64,000 bases of DNA from JAOAGA01 sp964540515 (GTDB lineage Bacteria; CALINM01). A program made the position numbers and the translations under genes. Positions 53,849-61,565 of the stretch are shown here, piece after piece (within the stretch, counting starts at the first letter, position 1; each line of letters opens with the position of its first letter). The notes under the pieces were generated by a model that was not told where the DNA came from, did no database searches, and worked only from the letters and a program-made list of their open reading frames with translations. The stretch covers positions 107,121-171,120 of the forward strand of contig CAZIMS010000004.1 in NCBI GenBank assembly GCA_964540515.1. Direction: 5' to 3'.

Positions 53849-54486
53849 AAAAGCCAACCTCCCAAAAGAGCCAAAAGAATTCTAAAGAGAAAACCAATAT
53901 AGACTTCAAAAATTTTTGTAACAAGAAGTGCTATAAGTATAAAAAAACCGTAAGGCTCAATCCTATCATAAAGATTTTTCAAAGAAGGTGGCAAAAAATA
54001 GTAGAGAACCTTGCTACCATCGAGGGGAGGAACAGGTAAGAGATTAAAAGCAAAAAGGGCAAAATTAAGAAAAAAGCTTGCCCTTAGAACTCTCATAAAA
54101 AACTCTAAATTACCACTTACACCCCCTTTAGATAACTCGTTATATAACAATATCGAAAGAATACACAAAAAAAGATTTGATAAGGGACCTGCGATTGAAG
54201 AGAGAGCTGTATCTCTATCAGGGTTACTAAAATTAGAAGGATTAATTGGGACAGGCTTTGCCCAAGCTATAACAAAAGGAGACTTCATAATAAACAACAA
54301 TAAAGGCAAAATAATAGTTCCAAAGAGGTCGATATGATAAAAGGGGTTTAAGGTAAGTCTCCCCATCATTTTTGCCGTTGGATCTCCTAACTTATAAGCA
54401 ACATATCCATGAAAATACTCATGAATAGTAATAGCCAGCAATACTGGTAAGGCATATACAGAAATACTTAAAACTAAATGTTCCAT
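53845..54486 (-). CDS. Site-2 protease family membrane metalloprotease (M50)
   Basis: The 213-residue membrane protein has the zinc motif HEYFH at 22-26 and the NLLPVPPLDGSKVL motif of M50 enzymes. It has four to six helices and no PDZ domain, so it is the small M50B type. Its substrate is unknown. The trpS-scpA-scpB-rluB genes follow in the same transcript; a promoter lies at 54497-54525. Confidence 0.9.
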   Translation of the reverse strand: MEHLVLSISVYALPVLLAITIHEYFHGYVAYKLGDPTAKMMGRLTLNPFYHIDLFGTIILPLLLFIMKSPFVIAWAKPVPINPSNFSNPDRDTALSSIAGPLSNLFLCILSILLYNELSKGGVSGNLEFFMRVLRASFFLNFALFAFNLLPVPPLDGSKVLYYFLPPSLKNLYDRIEPYGFFILIALLVTKIFEVYIGFLFRILLALLGGWLL

Positions 54487-54496
54487 AGAAGTTATT

Positions 54497-54525
54497 ATTT
54501 TATAGCTTTTTCAAAATAAAATCAA
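54497..54525 (-). promoter_or_regulatory. Sigma-70 type promoter for the M50-trpS-scpAB-rluB unit
   Basis: On the minus strand a -35 box TTGATT (54520-54525) and a -10 box TAAAAT (54497-54502) are 17 bases apart, 10 bases before the start codon at 54486. The very short leader is unusual. Confidence 0.5.
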
Positions 54526-54603
54526 TTAAAGACCCTTACTAAGATGAAAAGGATTAATTTTTTTTGAAAGAACTAAAGGGAGAAAAGCTTATGATTAATA
54601 AAA

Positions 54604-54677
54604 TGGGCCATCAAGGATTCGAACCTTGGACCAACTGATTAAGAGTCAGCTGCTCTACCGAACTGAGCTAATGGCCC
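54604..54677 (-). tRNA. tRNA-Lys (anticodon CTT)
   Basis: The minus strand folds as a tRNA with acceptor GGGCCAT/ATGGCCC and anticodon loop CTCTTAA (CTT). The T loop is GGTTCGAATCC. No 3' CCA is encoded. It follows tRNA-His by 19 bases. Confidence 0.96.
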
Positions 54678-54696
54678 ATAAACATAAACAGTGACA

Positions 54697-54771
54697 GGTG
54701 AGCGATGGGACTCGAACCCACGACCACAAGGGCCACAACCTTGTGCTCTAACCTACTGAGCTACGCTCACC
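54697..54771 (-). tRNA. tRNA-His (anticodon GTG)
   Basis: The minus strand has anticodon loop TTGTGGC (GTG). The acceptor has eight pairs, GGTGAGCG with CGCTCACC, so the extra 5' G typical of tRNA-His is genome encoded. The T loop is GGTTCGAGTCC. It is first in a tRNA-His/tRNA-Lys unit. Confidence 0.96.
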
Positions 54772-54784
54772 ATTGGAAATATAA

Positions 54785-54814
54785 ATAATATTACTTTTTT
54801 CTCGTTCTCGTCAA
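54785..54814 (-). promoter_or_regulatory. Promoter for tRNA-His and tRNA-Lys
   Basis: On the minus strand a -35 box TTGACG (54809-54814) and a -10 box TATTAT (54785-54790) are 18 bases apart, 13 bases before tRNA-His. Confidence 0.6.
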
Positions 54815-54822
54815 GACAAATT

Positions 54823-54850
54823 TTGGGGTCAGGTCTTTATTTTTGACCTT
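54823..54850. repeat. GGGGTCAGGTC hairpin resembling REP-type elements
   Basis: The plus strand reads TTGGGGTCAGGTC, a short AT loop, then TTTGACCTT. GGTCA (54827-54831) and TGACC (54844-54848) can pair. Sequences of this kind are found near REP-associated tyrosine transposases, but no transposase is present here. It lies after metY and could also act as its terminator. Confidence 0.45.
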
Positions 54851-54881
54851 TTTCACAAAATATTAAAAAACCAAATTTTCA

Positions 54882-56183
54882 CTAAACACCTTTTAAGGCT
54901 TCGTCTAAATCATTTATTATATCCTCTATTGATTCAAGCCCCACTGATAATCTTATAAAATCATCGGTAACACCTGCCATTAACCTTTCTTCTTGAGTTA
55001 GTTGCTGATGTGTTGTTGAAGCCGGATGAATTACAAGACTTTTTGCGTCTCCCACATTGGCAAGATTTGAGAAAAGCTTTAGGTTATCAATTAATTTCAC
55101 ACCAGCATCATATCCACCTTTTACTCCAAAGCCTACCATTGCACCATATAAATCTCTCTTAAAATACTTTTTGGCAAGGTGATAAGTTTTATGACTATTA
55201 AGTCCTGGATATAATACCCAACTAACCTTTGGATGGTTACTCAAAAACTCTGCGACTTTCAATGCATTTTCACTGTGCCTTTCCATTCTTAAATGAAGTG
55301 TCTCAAGCCCCTGCAAAAATAAGAAGGCATTGAAGGGGCTCATAGAGGCTCCAATATCTCTCAAAAGCTGTAGCCTTACCTTAAAAGCAAAGGCAACGTT
55401 TCCCAAATCAAGAAAATTTTTGAAAACATCCCAATATATAAGTCCATGATAACTTGGATCTGGCTCTGTAAAACCAGGAAACTTTCCTGTATCCCAACTA
55501 AATTTACCAGAATCAACAATTATGCCACCTATAGAGGTGCCATGACCGCCTATAAACTTGGTTGTTGAATGTACGACAATGTCAGCACCAAAATCAATTG
55601 GTCTTAAAAGATAAGGTGTAGGCAGGGTATTATCAACTATTAAGGGTACCCCATTTTCATGGGCTATCTTTGCAACTTCTTCGTAATCTATAATATCAAG
55701 CTTTGGATTTCCTACCGCCTCTATATATATTGCTTTTGTCTTATCGGTGAGAACCTTTTTAAAATTTTCGGGGCTTTCAGGATCAACAAAATGGACTTTA
55801 ATTCCATACTTTGGCAAGGTGTATCTAAAGAGATTGTAAGTACCGCCATATAGGCTTGTAGCAGAGATTATCTCATCTCCACTATTGGCAATATTTAAGA
55901 TAGAGTAAGTAATAGCCGCTTGACCAGAGGAGGTGGCAACAGCAGCTGTTCCACCTTCAAGGATAGCAATCCTTTTCTCTAAAACATCTACCGTTGGATT
56001 CATAATTCTTGTATAAATATTTCCGAGCTCCTTTAAAGAAAAAAGGTTTGCTGCATGCTCGGCACTTTTAAAAACATAAGAAGTAGTTTGATAAATTGGT
56101 ACAGCCCTTGACAATGTTGTTGGGTCTGGTGTCTGTCCACCGTGTAAACAGATAGTTTCTTGTCCTAAATCTCTCTTTGACAT
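54882..56183 (-). CDS. metY: O-acetylhomoserine sulfhydrylase (MetY type)
   Basis: The 433-residue PLP enzyme has the cofactor lysine Lys209 in HSTTKFIGGHG, YTRIMNPT near 57-64, and length typical of MetY rather than MetB/MetC. It would make homocysteine from O-acetylhomoserine and sulfide. It lies 23 bases after cysK, so both sulfide-fixing steps share a transcript. Its downstream region holds a REP-like hairpin. Confidence 0.93.
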   Translation of the reverse strand: MSKRDLGQETICLHGGQTPDPTTLSRAVPIYQTTSYVFKSAEHAANLFSLKELGNIYTRIMNPTVDVLEKRIAILEGGTAAVATSSGQAAITYSILNIANSGDEIISATSLYGGTYNLFRYTLPKYGIKVHFVDPESPENFKKVLTDKTKAIYIEAVGNPKLDIIDYEEVAKIAHENGVPLIVDNTLPTPYLLRPIDFGADIVVHSTTKFIGGHGTSIGGIIVDSGKFSWDTGKFPGFTEPDPSYHGLIYWDVFKNFLDLGNVAFAFKVRLQLLRDIGASMSPFNAFLFLQGLETLHLRMERHSENALKVAEFLSNHPKVSWVLYPGLNSHKTYHLAKKYFKRDLYGAMVGFGVKGGYDAGVKLIDNLKLFSNLANVGDAKSLVIHPASTTHQQLTQEERLMAGVTDDFIRLSVGLESIEDIINDLDEALKGV

Positions 56184-56206
56184 CTTATTCTCCTTAAATT
56201 TTTTAT

Positions 56207-57142
56207 TTACTTCATAAACTCAGAAAATAACCAGGTAGATAAATATCTCTCTCCTGTATCTGGTAGTACTACCACTATTAACTTACCTTCATTCTCAGCT
56301 CTATTAGCAACCAAGGTAGCAGCATATAGGGCTGCTCCAGATGATATACCTGCAAGAATACCCTCTTCTCTTGCCAGTTTCTTTGCCATATCTCCAGCAT
56401 CCTCATTCGATACAGTAATAATTTCATCTATAATCTCTCTATTCAAAATATCTGGGACAAAACCTGCACCAATCCCTTGAATTTTATGTAAACCAGGCTT
56501 TCCACCTGATAAGACAGGAGAATCTTTAGGTTCAACGGCAATAGCTTTAAAAGAGGGCTTTCTTTTTTTAATAACCTCAGAGACACCTGTAATAGTACCA
56601 CCCGTACCAACACCTGACACTAATATATCTACTCTACCATCCGTATCATTCCAGATCTCTTCTGCAGTGGTTTTTCTGTGAATTTCTGGGTTAGCAAGAT
56701 TTTTAAACTGTTGAGGCATAAAGCTATTAGAATATTCTTTTACAAGCTCTTCTGCCTTTTCTACGGCACCTCTCATACCCTTCTCACCAGGTGTTAATAC
56801 TAACTCAGCACCAAAAATTCTAAGTAATGCCCTTCTCTCCAAACTCATTGTATCTGGCATCGTAAGAATAAGCTTATAACCTCTTTGAGCACAGACAAAG
56901 GCTATAGCAATACCTGTGTTACCACTTGTTGGCTCAATTATAACTGTATCCTCTTTGATTAATCCTAACCTTTCGGCCTCTTCAATCATAGCAACGCCTA
57001 TTCTGTCTTTAACACTGCATAGTGGATTGAAGCTTTCTAATTTTGCAACAACCTCTGCTTTAGTATCCTTACAGATTTTCTTTAGTCTAACAAGTGGTGT
57101 ATTACCTATTGTTTGGGTAATATTATCATAAATTCGTCCCAT
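56207..57142 (-). CDS. cysK: Cysteine synthase (O-acetylserine sulfhydrylase)
   Basis: The 311-residue PLP enzyme has Lys45 in SVKDRIG, PTSGNTGIAIAF for substrate binding, and GVGTGGTITG for the PLP phosphate. It makes cysteine from O-acetylserine and sulfide. A good promoter lies at 57169-57197 and AAGGAGG precedes the ATG. CysK and CysM types cannot be fully separated here. Confidence 0.95.
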   Translation of the reverse strand: MGRIYDNITQTIGNTPLVRLKKICKDTKAEVVAKLESFNPLCSVKDRIGVAMIEEAERLGLIKEDTVIIEPTSGNTGIAIAFVCAQRGYKLILTMPDTMSLERRALLRIFGAELVLTPGEKGMRGAVEKAEELVKEYSNSFMPQQFKNLANPEIHRKTTAEEIWNDTDGRVDILVSGVGTGGTITGVSEVIKKRKPSFKAIAVEPKDSPVLSGGKPGLHKIQGIGAGFVPDILNREIIDEIITVSNEDAGDMAKKLAREEGILAGISSGAALYAATLVANRAENEGKLIVVVLPDTGERYLSTWLFSEFMK

Positions 57143-57168
57143 ATAACCTCCTTATAATTTTATAAGAA

Positions 57169-57197
57169 AATTTAGCAGATTAATCTTTACTTGTCAA
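57169..57197 (-). promoter_or_regulatory. Promoter for cysK-metY
   Basis: On the minus strand TTGACA (57192-57197) and TAAATT (57169-57174) are 17 bases apart, with an extended TGC just before the -10 box. No clear operator is seen. Confidence 0.7.
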
Positions 57198-57244
57198 GTG
57201 ATAATTTATATTAATTTTTGTTTACTTAAAAAGTAGTATATAAA

Positions 57245-57285
57245 AACAAAAAAAATACCCCGCTCAAAGCGGGGTATTTTTAAAA
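57245..57285 (-). terminator. Strong terminator after the multiheme cytochrome cluster
   Basis: AATACCCCGC and GCGGGGTATT form a perfect 10-base stem around TTTGA (57254-57278). A run of eight T follows on the minus strand. It ends the porin-cytochrome operon and insulates cysK. On the plus strand a shorter T run also follows, so it may work both ways. Confidence 0.92.
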
Positions 57286-57290
57286 CTAAG

Positions 57291-59489
57291 TTATGGTCTT
57301 GTGGTCCCTAAATAAGCTTTAGCAGCATCCTTTTGATCTGAAGATAATAATGGTAAATTTTCTATCAAAGTTGTCATATTAACATCTCCAAGTACTCCAT
57401 TATCCATAAAATCAATAGAATCCCACAGCAATCTCTTTACATAAATCCTATTATGGGCATAGCCACCTGGATCATGGGCTAAGAGATTAATATTAAAGGC
57501 TGCACCCATTACATCTTTAGCTTTTGCTTTCCCGTAGATACTCGCCCAGTTTGTAAAGGGAGCAGCATTTCCCGCAGAACTAACAAACCAGTAGGGGTGT
57601 CTTTCTTGAAAATGAATACCTTTGCTTGCCATAAAAGCCTTAGCAGCATCAATTGCTGCTTTATAATTTTTCTCTTCCTCTTTAAGATTTGAAGCTGTTA
57701 AAGCATAAGGGACTACATGGCAATTAACACAAACCTTACTTGTAATTTTAGTAATCGTACCTGAATTGTCTCTCTCAACATTTGTAAACAGATGACTGTT
57801 ATCAGTAGTCATATGACAGCCAACACAGGGACCATTTTTTGTAATAGCTAAAGATTCAGTTATACCAATCTTGTCATGTTTAAAATAAGATGGATTTGAA
57901 TAATCTTTGCCAGCATATTCATAACCAGTTGTCCCAAAAAGCTGTCCTCCAGCAGCTAAATAATGTGAATTTATAAAACTTATACTACTAAAGTTTCCTA
58001 AAGAGTTTTTAATAGAATCACCTGTTTCTCTTCCTGTGTGACAGGCCATACAGACATTAGAACCTTTTAAATCAGGATATGTAACTTGAGCATTGTTAGA
58101 ATATGTGAAATTTAGTGCACCTGGATTTCTTAAATCTCCTGTACCAGCGTTAGAATGACATCCCCAACAGTATAAGAGCTCATTTTGACGAGAGCCACTA
58201 ATAGATGAGTAATTCTCAAGATGGGCAAAATTATTAGAAGCAGCATTGTAACTAACAGGATTGTTTAAAAAATTTGATAATCCTGTAGAGGTATGACATC
58301 TCTGGCAGGCTTGCCTTGCTGAGTGATCCCAGTTATAATAGGCCCAACCTGGACCTGTAGTCTTTGTAACACCTACTTGCATTACATAGTTAACTTTATC
58401 TTGACTTCTTACCCTTTTTCCATAAGTAGAAGAAGAATAGGCAGCATATTTAACTTCATATAGATGGCCTGCATGGGCAGATTTTGCCCAGTCTGTATAT
58501 ATTGTAGTTGGACGTGTGGTGTCAGGTCTTGTATTAGCAATAAAATCATGGCCATGACAGTCAAAACATGGATTTTCTGCATTCTTCCTAATTACATAAC
58601 CTTGAATAACTGATTCATGACTACTACCTCTACCAGAATCAGGAATGTCGTAGTGTGTAGTTGGTAAGGTTCTAAACCAAGCAGTCTCGTGATAATTTTT
58701 AAGTGTGTTAACTGCCACAGGTACCCCATTAGTATAAGCTGTTGTAGTAAAGCTTTTTCCTGAAGCAATCATCTGAGAACCATCATAATTGTAAAATAAA
58801 TGACAGCTTGTACATAGGTCAAACTCATCAACTTTAAAATTTCTGTTTGGGTCCCAAGCAACTATTCTTCCTGTTGCAGGATCTGTAGCCTTAACAGTTC
58901 TTAAATTACCACCATGCTCATGACAGGTTTCACAATTAATCTGCATCTTAAAGGTACTATTATCAACTGATAAGACGGGTCTGTATAAATTATTTAACAA
59001 TACACCATCTTTATCTCCTGTATATCCTAAAATATTAGATAAAATTGCACCTTCAGAAGTATGACAGCGATAACATGGAGCATTTGTAGTTTCTTCAGAA
59101 TATGGTTTTGCATGATTTGAGTTTGCCCATTTTGCTGCTGAAGTTTTAGAAGCATTCGTTCCATTATGGCAACTTTCACACCTAGCCACATCAGGGTTAG
59201 GATAGGGGATTGGCCCTATACCATTATGTTGTGAACCATTACCATGACAGCCCTCACAACCTGCATTATCAGCTGTTACATGTTTTGACCTGTTATACTG
59301 TGATACAATAGATTCTCCTGTAATCTTATCTGGGGTTGAGCTATGGCACTGGACACATTTAGTATCTCCTACTCTTTGAGCTACAGCCTGAACACCCTGT
59401 CTGTTTTCAGAACCACAGCCAGAAAAGATGAGCATAAAACCAATTAAGAGAGCTGACAAAATAAAACTTATTGACTTTCCTTTCCTCAT
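57291..59489 (-). CDS. Twelve-heme c-type cytochrome, outer-membrane lipoprotein (OmcB-like)
   Basis: The 732-residue protein has a lipoprotein signal (FSGC, Cys25) and exactly twelve CXXCH heme motifs by count, from CVQCH near residue 40 to CVNCH near 590. Size, heme number and position after an 8-heme cytochrome match OmcB-type outer-surface cytochromes that pass electrons to metals or electrodes. It is last in the cluster, directly before a strong terminator. Surface location is inferred. AAGGAGG precedes the ATG. Confidence 0.88.
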   Translation of the reverse strand: MRKGKSISFILSALLIGFMLIFSGCGSENRQGVQAVAQRVGDTKCVQCHSSTPDKITGESIVSQYNRSKHVTADNAGCEGCHGNGSQHNGIGPIPYPNPDVARCESCHNGTNASKTSAAKWANSNHAKPYSEETTNAPCYRCHTSEGAILSNILGYTGDKDGVLLNNLYRPVLSVDNSTFKMQINCETCHEHGGNLRTVKATDPATGRIVAWDPNRNFKVDEFDLCTSCHLFYNYDGSQMIASGKSFTTTAYTNGVPVAVNTLKNYHETAWFRTLPTTHYDIPDSGRGSSHESVIQGYVIRKNAENPCFDCHGHDFIANTRPDTTRPTTIYTDWAKSAHAGHLYEVKYAAYSSSTYGKRVRSQDKVNYVMQVGVTKTTGPGWAYYNWDHSARQACQRCHTSTGLSNFLNNPVSYNAASNNFAHLENYSSISGSRQNELLYCWGCHSNAGTGDLRNPGALNFTYSNNAQVTYPDLKGSNVCMACHTGRETGDSIKNSLGNFSSISFINSHYLAAGGQLFGTTGYEYAGKDYSNPSYFKHDKIGITESLAITKNGPCVGCHMTTDNSHLFTNVERDNSGTITKITSKVCVNCHVVPYALTASNLKEEEKNYKAAIDAAKAFMASKGIHFQERHPYWFVSSAGNAAPFTNWASIYGKAKAKDVMGAAFNINLLAHDPGGYAHNRIYVKRLLWDSIDFMDNGVLGDVNMTTLIENLPLLSSDQKDAAKAYLGTTRP

Positions 59490-59511
59490 ATATTCCTCCT
59501 TTCTTTAAAAA

Positions 59512-60186
59512 TTAAATATGACACTTTTTACAATAGGTAGCTTTTGTTCTATCAAGAATCTTGCCTTGAATTTTTTTCCAATCTTTAGGATGTGGGTTTG
59601 CGCCTCCTGTTTTATGACAAGAGACACATACATCCGCCTCGGGATGACAGGACTGACAGGATTGTAAGTTTCTTCTTGCTTCCTGGGCATGTTCCTGAGA
59701 CCAGATATAGGACTGACTTGAACCAGCTTGTTTGTGAGACTTAATTCTCATGGTGCCTTTATTTTGTATCTTGGAATGACAACTGTCACAAAATCTTGTT
59801 TCATGACATCTATAGCAGTTCTGAGGGTTGTCCATAGCCTTTATTGAATGAATAGAGATAAAGTCAGAACGATGAGATCTTGGCATATAGTTACCTTTGT
59901 ACGAAACACTTCTTCTTAAATCTGGATCTATCCCTCCACCTTTATGACAATCTAAACAAAATGCTTGATCGTGGCAGTCTATACAATTGCTGTTGGCCTT
60001 CTCAGCTAAAAGTCTGTGTGATTTAAGAAAATCTTCATCATGATTGGGCATAACCTTTGAAGACTCATGGCAATCAAAACATTCAGATATCTTTAAGTTT
60101 CTATACTCTTTGTGACTTGTTTTTGCATATATGATACTTGCCATCAGAATAATTGAAAGGAGAACTATAACGTTTATCTTTTTCAT
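59512..60186 (-). CDS. Eight-heme periplasmic c-type cytochrome (OmaB-like)
   Basis: The 224-residue protein has a plain signal peptide (cut near IIYA) and eight CXXCH motifs, the last ending the protein (CKKCHI). It lacks a lipobox, so it should be free in the periplasm or inside the barrel. Size and heme count match OmaB-type members of porin-cytochrome conduits. It would receive electrons from the inner membrane chain and pass them to the 12-heme protein. The gap to the downstream gene is 22 bases. Confidence 0.88.
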   Translation of the reverse strand: MKKINVIVLLSIILMASIIYAKTSHKEYRNLKISECFDCHESSKVMPNHDEDFLKSHRLLAEKANSNCIDCHDQAFCLDCHKGGGIDPDLRRSVSYKGNYMPRSHRSDFISIHSIKAMDNPQNCYRCHETRFCDSCHSKIQNKGTMRIKSHKQAGSSQSYIWSQEHAQEARRNLQSCQSCHPEADVCVSCHKTGGANPHPKDWKKIQGKILDRTKATYCKKCHI

Positions 60187-60203
60187 CTTATCACCCCTTT
60201 CTC

Positions 60204-61400
60204 TTAAAATTTTACATTAAGGGCAAGATAACCCTTGTAGTTATTTTTGTAGTTATAGCTTACCTCATCTTCTAACTTACCATAAAATGAGATATTATTG
60301 TTAATATCATAGAGCATCCCTACCCAATATCTCTTTGAGGAGTCTTGTCTTTCAGCCCTTCTAAAGTCATCATAATCTATCCCTGCTTGAATATTAAGCT
60401 TGTCTATTTTGTAAGCGCCATCTAATCTTAAACCATCAATCTCTCCGGCATAGCCATTTCTCTTTTCATAGCTTAAATTAATTTTGAGATTTTTTATTGG
60501 TTGTGCCTTCAGACCAATCTCATACAAATCTGCCGTCTCATCTTCATTAAAGTCTTCTTTTGCATAACCTAAGGATACGCTATAGTCTTTATTAATAGCA
60601 TACTGACCTTTTATAGAGTATTCTTTGTATTTATCGACTGCAAAAACACTATAGACAGAAGTATAGTCAAAGGATGGAAAACTCTGATAATATTCAGCTC
60701 TTAAAATTAGATCTTTAATCGGTGTAGCCTTTAAACCAAAGAGAAACTGGTTTGTAGATTTCATTGCATAGTCATATTTTGTATCAAAATAAAAACTTAG
60801 GCTTTTCCATATAGGTCCATCTGCTGAGAAGCCAATAATCTCTTTTGAGATATCGTTTCTGTCATATCTTACTCCATAGGACAACTGTAAGAAATAACTC
60901 ATAAAATTTGAGTAGGCACTGGCTGTCCACAAATATGAATCTTTTGCAGAAAGCTCACTTCTCTCTGTAAAAAGCACCTCTCTACCGCCAGAAAACTTAA
61001 AACCAAGAGGTCCTATATTTCTTATTGCCAAAGAGCCGCCATCGACAATACCTGAAAGAGAGTTTGTATATACATTGTGTCTTCCTAAGGTCAAATCAAT
61101 CTTATCGTCTAAAAGCCCTTCATAATTTAAATAAAGGTAATATAGTCTTGCATCTAAGTCATCACTGGATGTCAGTTGTTTGTTAAGCCTACCATAGGCA
61201 TGAAGGGTAAGCTTATTATCCTTTGTTAACTTGTTTACGCTTACCTTCAAATATTCTGCGATCTCTCTTTCGTTATCTCTTGTTATAAAATCGTTATACC
61301 AGAGATATTGGGTAGAGCTTTTAAAACTAATCTCCGCCCCAAAGCAGGGAAAGGCAAGGAGTATTAAAACTATAGGGATAAAATATTTAAGTTTTCCCAT
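60204..61400 (-). CDS. Outer-membrane beta-barrel of the porin-cytochrome cluster (OmbB-like)
   Basis: The 398-residue product has a signal peptide (cut near CFGA) and alternating aromatic/polar strands throughout, such as LRLDGAYKIDKLNIQAGIDY and the C-terminal YKGYLALNVKF ending in Phe. This is typical of a 16-20 strand barrel. It opens the three-gene cluster and lies 17 bases before the 8-heme gene. Its role as a sheath for the cytochromes follows from context. AAAGGAGG precedes the ATG. Confidence 0.82.
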   Translation of the reverse strand: MGKLKYFIPIVLILLAFPCFGAEISFKSSTQYLWYNDFITRDNEREIAEYLKVSVNKLTKDNKLTLHAYGRLNKQLTSSDDLDARLYYLYLNYEGLLDDKIDLTLGRHNVYTNSLSGIVDGGSLAIRNIGPLGFKFSGGREVLFTERSELSAKDSYLWTASAYSNFMSYFLQLSYGVRYDRNDISKEIIGFSADGPIWKSLSFYFDTKYDYAMKSTNQFLFGLKATPIKDLILRAEYYQSFPSFDYTSVYSVFAVDKYKEYSIKGQYAINKDYSVSLGYAKEDFNEDETADLYEIGLKAQPIKNLKINLSYEKRNGYAGEIDGLRLDGAYKIDKLNIQAGIDYDDFRRAERQDSSKRYWVGMLYDINNNISFYGKLEDEVSYNYKNNYKGYLALNVKF

Positions 61401-61436
61401 CTATGCCTCCTTTAAGTTTTTTTTAACTTTAATAGA

Positions 61437-61465
61437 ATTAAACTATGTAAGTTTAAACCTGTCAA
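61437..61465 (-). promoter_or_regulatory. Sigma-70 promoter of the porin-cytochrome cluster
   Basis: On the minus strand TTGACA (61460-61465) and TTTAAT (61437-61442) are 17 bases apart. The element at 61503-61520 lies about 38 bases further upstream. Confidence 0.75.
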
Positions 61466-61502
61466 GTGCAAACTATAAAATTAATTTTTTAATGAAACAA
61501 AT

Positions 61503-61520
61503 GTTACGCTAAATAACGCA
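61503..61520 (+). repeat. Tandem ACGC repeat motif upstream of the porin-cytochrome promoter
   Basis: The plus strand reads GTTACGCTAAATAACGCA, two 10-base units (TTACGCTAAA and TAACGCAAAA, eight of ten alike). It lies 38 bases upstream of the -35 box. It matches the motif near the histidine kinase start (49125-49142) in 15 of 18 positions. It looks like a site for an activator dimer. Confidence 0.45.
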
Positions 61521-61565
61521 AAAAGTTATTATCATAGAAGGTCTAAACTAAATAGATAGTATCAA

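Noticed and set aside
54011..54337. 108-codon open frame on the plus strand
   Set aside because: It lies inside the M50 protease gene; the composition is that of a reverse reading of membrane helices.
59505..59690. 61-codon open frame at the end of the 8-heme cytochrome gene
   Set aside because: It shifts out of the CXXCH frame, which is continuous to the stop.
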